Assembly: GCF_002327105.1 (NCBI RefSeq)
Contig: NZ_CP023406.1
Location: 2,604,001-2,668,000 of the forward strand
Source of the DNA: Luteimonas chenhongjianii
Lineage (GTDB): Bacteria > Pseudomonadota > Gammaproteobacteria > Xanthomonadales > Xanthomonadaceae
Direction: 5' to 3'
DNA length: 64,000 nucleotides
Positions 61,633 to 64,000 of this stretch are shown here, piece after piece. The notes beneath the pieces were generated by a model, which did not search any database, was not told the DNA's origin, and saw only the letters and a list, made by a program, of their open reading frames with translations. The first letter of the stretch is position 1; each line of letters begins with the position of its first letter. The position numbers were made by a program, and so were the translations under genes.

Positions 61633-62964
61633 ATGTTCTACCAACTGCACGAGATGGGCCGCGCCTGGATGAAACCCTGGACGTTGCTGGCCGACGCCAA
61701 TGCGCGCGCCTTCGCGTCCAACAGCACCTGGCTGTCGGCCCTGCCCGGCTCGGAACAGCTGTCGGCCGCCAACGAGCTGCTGTACCGGGTCGGCAAGGAC
61801 TACGAGAAGCCGCCGTTCGCGATCCACGAGGTCGAGAACCCCGGCAACGGTCGCACCTATCCCGTGGTCCAGCTCGATGCGCTGGTCAAGCCGTTCTGCC
61901 GGCTGCTGCGCTTCAAGCGCTACACCGACGATCCGGCGCATCTCGAGGAGATCAAGGCCCAGCCGACCGTCCTCGTCGTCGCGCCATTGTCGGGCCATCA
62001 CGCCACCCTGCTGCGTGACACGGTGCGCACCCTGCTGCGCGACCACAAGGTGTATGTCACCGACTGGATCGATGCGCGCATGGTGCCGGCCGAGGCCGGC
62101 GCGTTCTCGCTGGACGACTACGTCGCCTACATCGAGGAATTCATCCGCCACATCGGCGCCGCCAGACTGCATGTGATCAGCGTCTGCCAGCCGACGGTGC
62201 CGGTGCTCGCGGCAGTGTCGCTGATGGCCGCGCGCGGCGAGACCACGCCGCGCTCGCTGGTGATGATGGGCGGGCCGATCGATACCCGGCAGTCGCCGAC
62301 CGCGGTCAACAATCTGGCGACCGAGAAGCCGCTCGGCTGGTTCGAGCAGAATGTCATCCACCCGGTGCCGGCGAACTATCCCGGCCACGGCCGCCTGGTG
62401 TATCCGGGCTTCCTGCAGCACATGGGCTTCATGGCGATGAATCCGGAGCGCCATCTGGAATCGCACTGGGATTTCTACCAGAACCTGCTCAAGGGCGACG
62501 ACGACGACGCGCAGGCGCACCGCCGCTTCTACGACGAATACAACGCCGTGCTCGACATGCCGGCCGAGTACTACCTCGACACCATCCGCGTGGTGTTCCA
62601 GCAGCATCTGCTGCCGCGCGGCGAGTGGATCGTGGCCGGCGAACGCGTCGACCCCTCCCGCATCACCGGCACCGCGCTGCTGACCGTCGAGGGCCAGCTC
62701 GACGACATCTCCGGCGAAGGCCAGACCCGCGCCGCGCACACCCTGTGCACCGGCGTCGCCGAAGCCGACCGCGCCCACCTGACTGTCGAAGGCGCAGGAC
62801 ATTACGGCATCTTCAGTGGCCGCCGCTGGCGCAACCAGGTGTATCCGCAGGTCCGCGACTTCATCGCGTCGCACGTGCAGGGCGCAAGCCCGGCGAAGCC
62901 GAAGCCGGCCGCTACGACCGCGCGCAAGCGTGCGGCGAAGCGGGCTGCGAAGACGCATCTCTGA
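61633..62964 (+). CDS. phaZ: Intracellular polyhydroxybutyrate depolymerase
   Basis: A 443-residue alpha/beta hydrolase of the intracellular PHB depolymerase family. It starts M-F-Y-Q-L-H-E-M-G-R and carries the cysteine nucleophile C185 in V-C-Q-P-T-V, matching Cys183 of Cupriavidus PhaZ. The C-terminal PHB_depo_C part includes the late V-E-G-A-G-H-Y-G-I-F-S-G histidine region. GGAAGG lies 6 bases before the ATG at 61633. After the domain it has a Lys/Ala/Pro tail (T-A-R-K-R-A-A-K-R-A-A-K) of ~25 residues, unlike the typical end. It splits granule PHB to oligomers or monomers for the dehydrogenase at 57654. Confidence 0.92.
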   Translation: MFYQLHEMGRAWMKPWTLLADANARAFASNSTWLSALPGSEQLSAANELLYRVGKDYEKPPFAIHEVENPGNGRTYPVVQLDALVKPFCRLLRFKRYTDDPAHLEEIKAQPTVLVVAPLSGHHATLLRDTVRTLLRDHKVYVTDWIDARMVPAEAGAFSLDDYVAYIEEFIRHIGAARLHVISVCQPTVPVLAAVSLMAARGETTPRSLVMMGGPIDTRQSPTAVNNLATEKPLGWFEQNVIHPVPANYPGHGRLVYPGFLQHMGFMAMNPERHLESHWDFYQNLLKGDDDDAQAHRRFYDEYNAVLDMPAEYYLDTIRVVFQQHLLPRGEWIVAGERVDPSRITGTALLTVEGQLDDISGEGQTRAAHTLCTGVAEADRAHLTVEGAGHYGIFSGRRWRNQVYPQVRDFIASHVQGASPAKPKPAATTARKRAAKRAAKTHL

Positions 62965-62993
62965 TCCGCGCCGCGCTGGCATGGACCATGCAG

Positions 62994-63029
62994 AAAAAAA
63001 GGCGCGTCGGTGAGACCGGCGCGCCTTTC
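62994..63029. terminator. Bidirectional rho-independent terminator
   Basis: An 11-bp stem (63001-63011 with 63015-63025, one G-U pair) with a 3-base loop is flanked by AAAAAAA before it and TTTCTT after it. It lies between the phaZ stop (+) and the convergent membrane gene stop (-), so it can end both transcripts. Confidence 0.85.
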
Positions 63030-63049
63030 TTCTGGATCGAACAACGACC

Positions 63050-63973
63050 TCAGCTGTACTGCGCCGTCTTCACCAGCAGGTGCTTGGCGATGTTGCCGTG
63101 CATGCGGCCGATGCCGCGGAACAGATGCAGGCTGGCGAAGAGCAGCACTACGCCGGCCACCGAGACCAGAGGCAGCAGATATGGGGCCTGTTGCGGGATA
63201 TCGATACCGAATTCCCAGACGTTGAGATGCAACCCCGGAAGCAATGCCAGCGGCGCTGCGACCATACTCAGCGACAGCGACAGCAGGGTCACGGTGACCG
63301 TGAAGTAGACGACGCCCAGCGGCAGCATCACCAGCATGTACAACAGCGTGCTCCAGGTACGCACGTCGGTGAACATGTCGCCGATGCGCTGCAGCCAGTT
63401 GCGTCCGCGCGCCGAGTACAGCGGCCGGCGCGGCATGCGCTCGCCGAGCATCACTTCGACCAGCCGGCCCTCGACCAGCGACAGCAGCCGTATCGATCCG
63501 AAGAACAGGATCAGCAGCGGAATGCCGATCAGCACGACCACCAGGCTCAGCGACACCGACAGGCCGGTCACCACCCAGGTGAAGTAGAAGATGCCCGTCG
63601 CCAGCGACAGCACCATGTAGAACATCGACGCGTAGGTGCGCGGATCGGCGGCGACACCGAAGAAGCGCCCGAGCAGCGACGTGCGCGGCTTCGGCGCCGG
63701 TGGCCGCAGCGCGGTCTGGACCTTGACCTCCGTGTCGCGGTAGATGTCGGCCACTTCCTCCGGGGCACCGTAGCTCGATGCGACCGAGGCGATGACCTCG
63801 GCTTCCGAACGGCCCGGCTGTTCGGCCAGCTCCGAGCGCAGATATTCCTCGGCGTCGTAGAGCGCGTCCTGCACCAGTGCGGGATCCGCGCCGGCGAGCG
63901 ACTGGCTCAGCTGTTCGAGGTATTCGGGAATGCTCTGCGGCGGGCGGTTGTCGTTCATTCGCATGCTGTTCAT
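63050..63973 (-). CDS. HAAS/DUF1700 N-terminus with putative sensor membrane domain
   Basis: A 307-residue membrane protein. The N-terminal soluble part (about 15-85, with Y-L-E-Q-L and A-L-Y-D-A-E-E-Y-L) is a HAAS/DUF1700-type helical domain. The membrane part has two repeated halves (about 115-165 and 205-285), each with two or three helices, as in putative sensor proteins. The ATG at 63973 has TGGAGGGG 9 bases before it; GTG at 63979 and ATGs at 63964 and 63958 are in frame. The ATG overlaps the stop of an upstream frame, probably a PadR regulator. Such pairs are commonly regulator and target. Confidence 0.85.
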   Translation of the reverse strand: MNSMRMNDNRPPQSIPEYLEQLSQSLAGADPALVQDALYDAEEYLRSELAEQPGRSEAEVIASVASSYGAPEEVADIYRDTEVKVQTALRPPAPKPRTSLLGRFFGVAADPRTYASMFYMVLSLATGIFYFTWVVTGLSVSLSLVVVLIGIPLLILFFGSIRLLSLVEGRLVEVMLGERMPRRPLYSARGRNWLQRIGDMFTDVRTWSTLLYMLVMLPLGVVYFTVTVTLLSLSLSMVAAPLALLPGLHLNVWEFGIDIPQQAPYLLPLVSVAGVVLLFASLHLFRGIGRMHGNIAKHLLVKTAQYS

Positions 63974-64000
63974 TGGCACAGCCCCTCCAGGACGGCGTCG
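63970..64000 (-). CDS. C-terminal end of an upstream gene, probably PadR-family regulator
   Basis: On the minus strand, entering at 64000, an open frame reads D-A-V-L-E-G-L-C-Q and stops with a TGA at 63972-63970 that overlaps the ATG of the HAAS/sensor gene (ATGA). The overlap and the good ribosome site inside it suggest coupled translation. HAAS/DUF1700 proteins are usually paired with a PadR repressor, so PadR is likely by context only. Nine residues are too few to show a family. Confidence 0.35.
   Translation of the reverse strand, partial: DAVLEGLCQ

Overview
The window is chromosomal DNA of very high G+C from a gammaproteobacterium. Its gene orders and protein sequences point to Xanthomonadaceae, most like the Lysobacter/Luteimonas group. 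This is inferred from conserved clusters (cdsA-dxr-rseP-bamA-lpxDA-fabZ-lpxB-rnhB-dnaE-accA; tldD-yhdP-rng-maf; leuS-lptE-holA-nadD-rsfS-rlmH) and from family-typical proteins; no rRNA or other species marker is present. Coding density is high. I see no tRNA, rRNA, CRISPR array, complete insertion sequence or prophage.

Layout. 1-14486 (+): an envelope and replication operon. It holds CDP-diglyceride synthase (end only), the DXP branch of isoprenoid synthesis, site-2 protease RseP, the outer-membrane assembly protein BamA, the lipid A enzymes LpxD/LpxA/LpxB with FabZ, RNase HII, the DNA polymerase III alpha subunit and acetyl-CoA carboxylase alpha. Many stops and starts overlap, which suggests translational coupling. 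14571-18601: a small membrane protein, an old-yellow-enzyme reductase (-), then tilS, xseB and ispA (+). 18632-19647 (-): two tandem DUF4870-type membrane paralogs. 19738-23331: the pmbA/tldD protease pair around the ribosome factor darP. 23425-29464 (-): yhdP, rng, maf. 29585-30491 (+): a SIMPL-domain secreted protein with a 57-residue hydrophilic ORF. 30880-36937 (-): leuS, lptE, holA, nadD, rsfS, rlmH.

37073 onwards is more accessory. It contains a CHASE3-like/GAF/GGDEF cyclase, an amidohydrolase broken by one in-frame amber codon, a three-gene membrane/XRE-regulator/membrane cassette behind an AT-rich promoter, a CnoX-type thioredoxin, a DUF4442 thioesterase-like protein, a cysteine-rich membrane-anchored protein of unknown role, and a transmembrane Ser/Thr kinase with a sulfatase-modifying-factor-like C-terminus. 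Then come DUF502 and DUF885 proteins, a BASS transporter, a catalytic/non-catalytic pair of M16 peptidases, a dicarboxylate symporter, an alkaline phosphatase, a 3-hydroxybutyrate dehydrogenase, a second GGDEF protein with a 7TM-type sensor, a HemJ-like haem protein, a methyltransferase, an intracellular PHB depolymerase, and a HAAS/sensor membrane protein probably coupled to a PadR regulator.

Themes. The first half serves envelope biogenesis (lipid A, BamA, LptE, YhdP, RseP) and translation or ribosome maturation (TilS, DarP, RlmH, RsfS, LeuS, Rng). The second half holds signalling and storage functions, including polyhydroxybutyrate turnover (PhaZ plus the hydroxybutyrate dehydrogenase). 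The least explained items are the kinase-FGE fusion, the XRE cassette with its paired repeats, the cysteine-rich protein, the 57-residue ORF and the amber-interrupted amidohydrolase. I did not find a clearly new multi-gene system.
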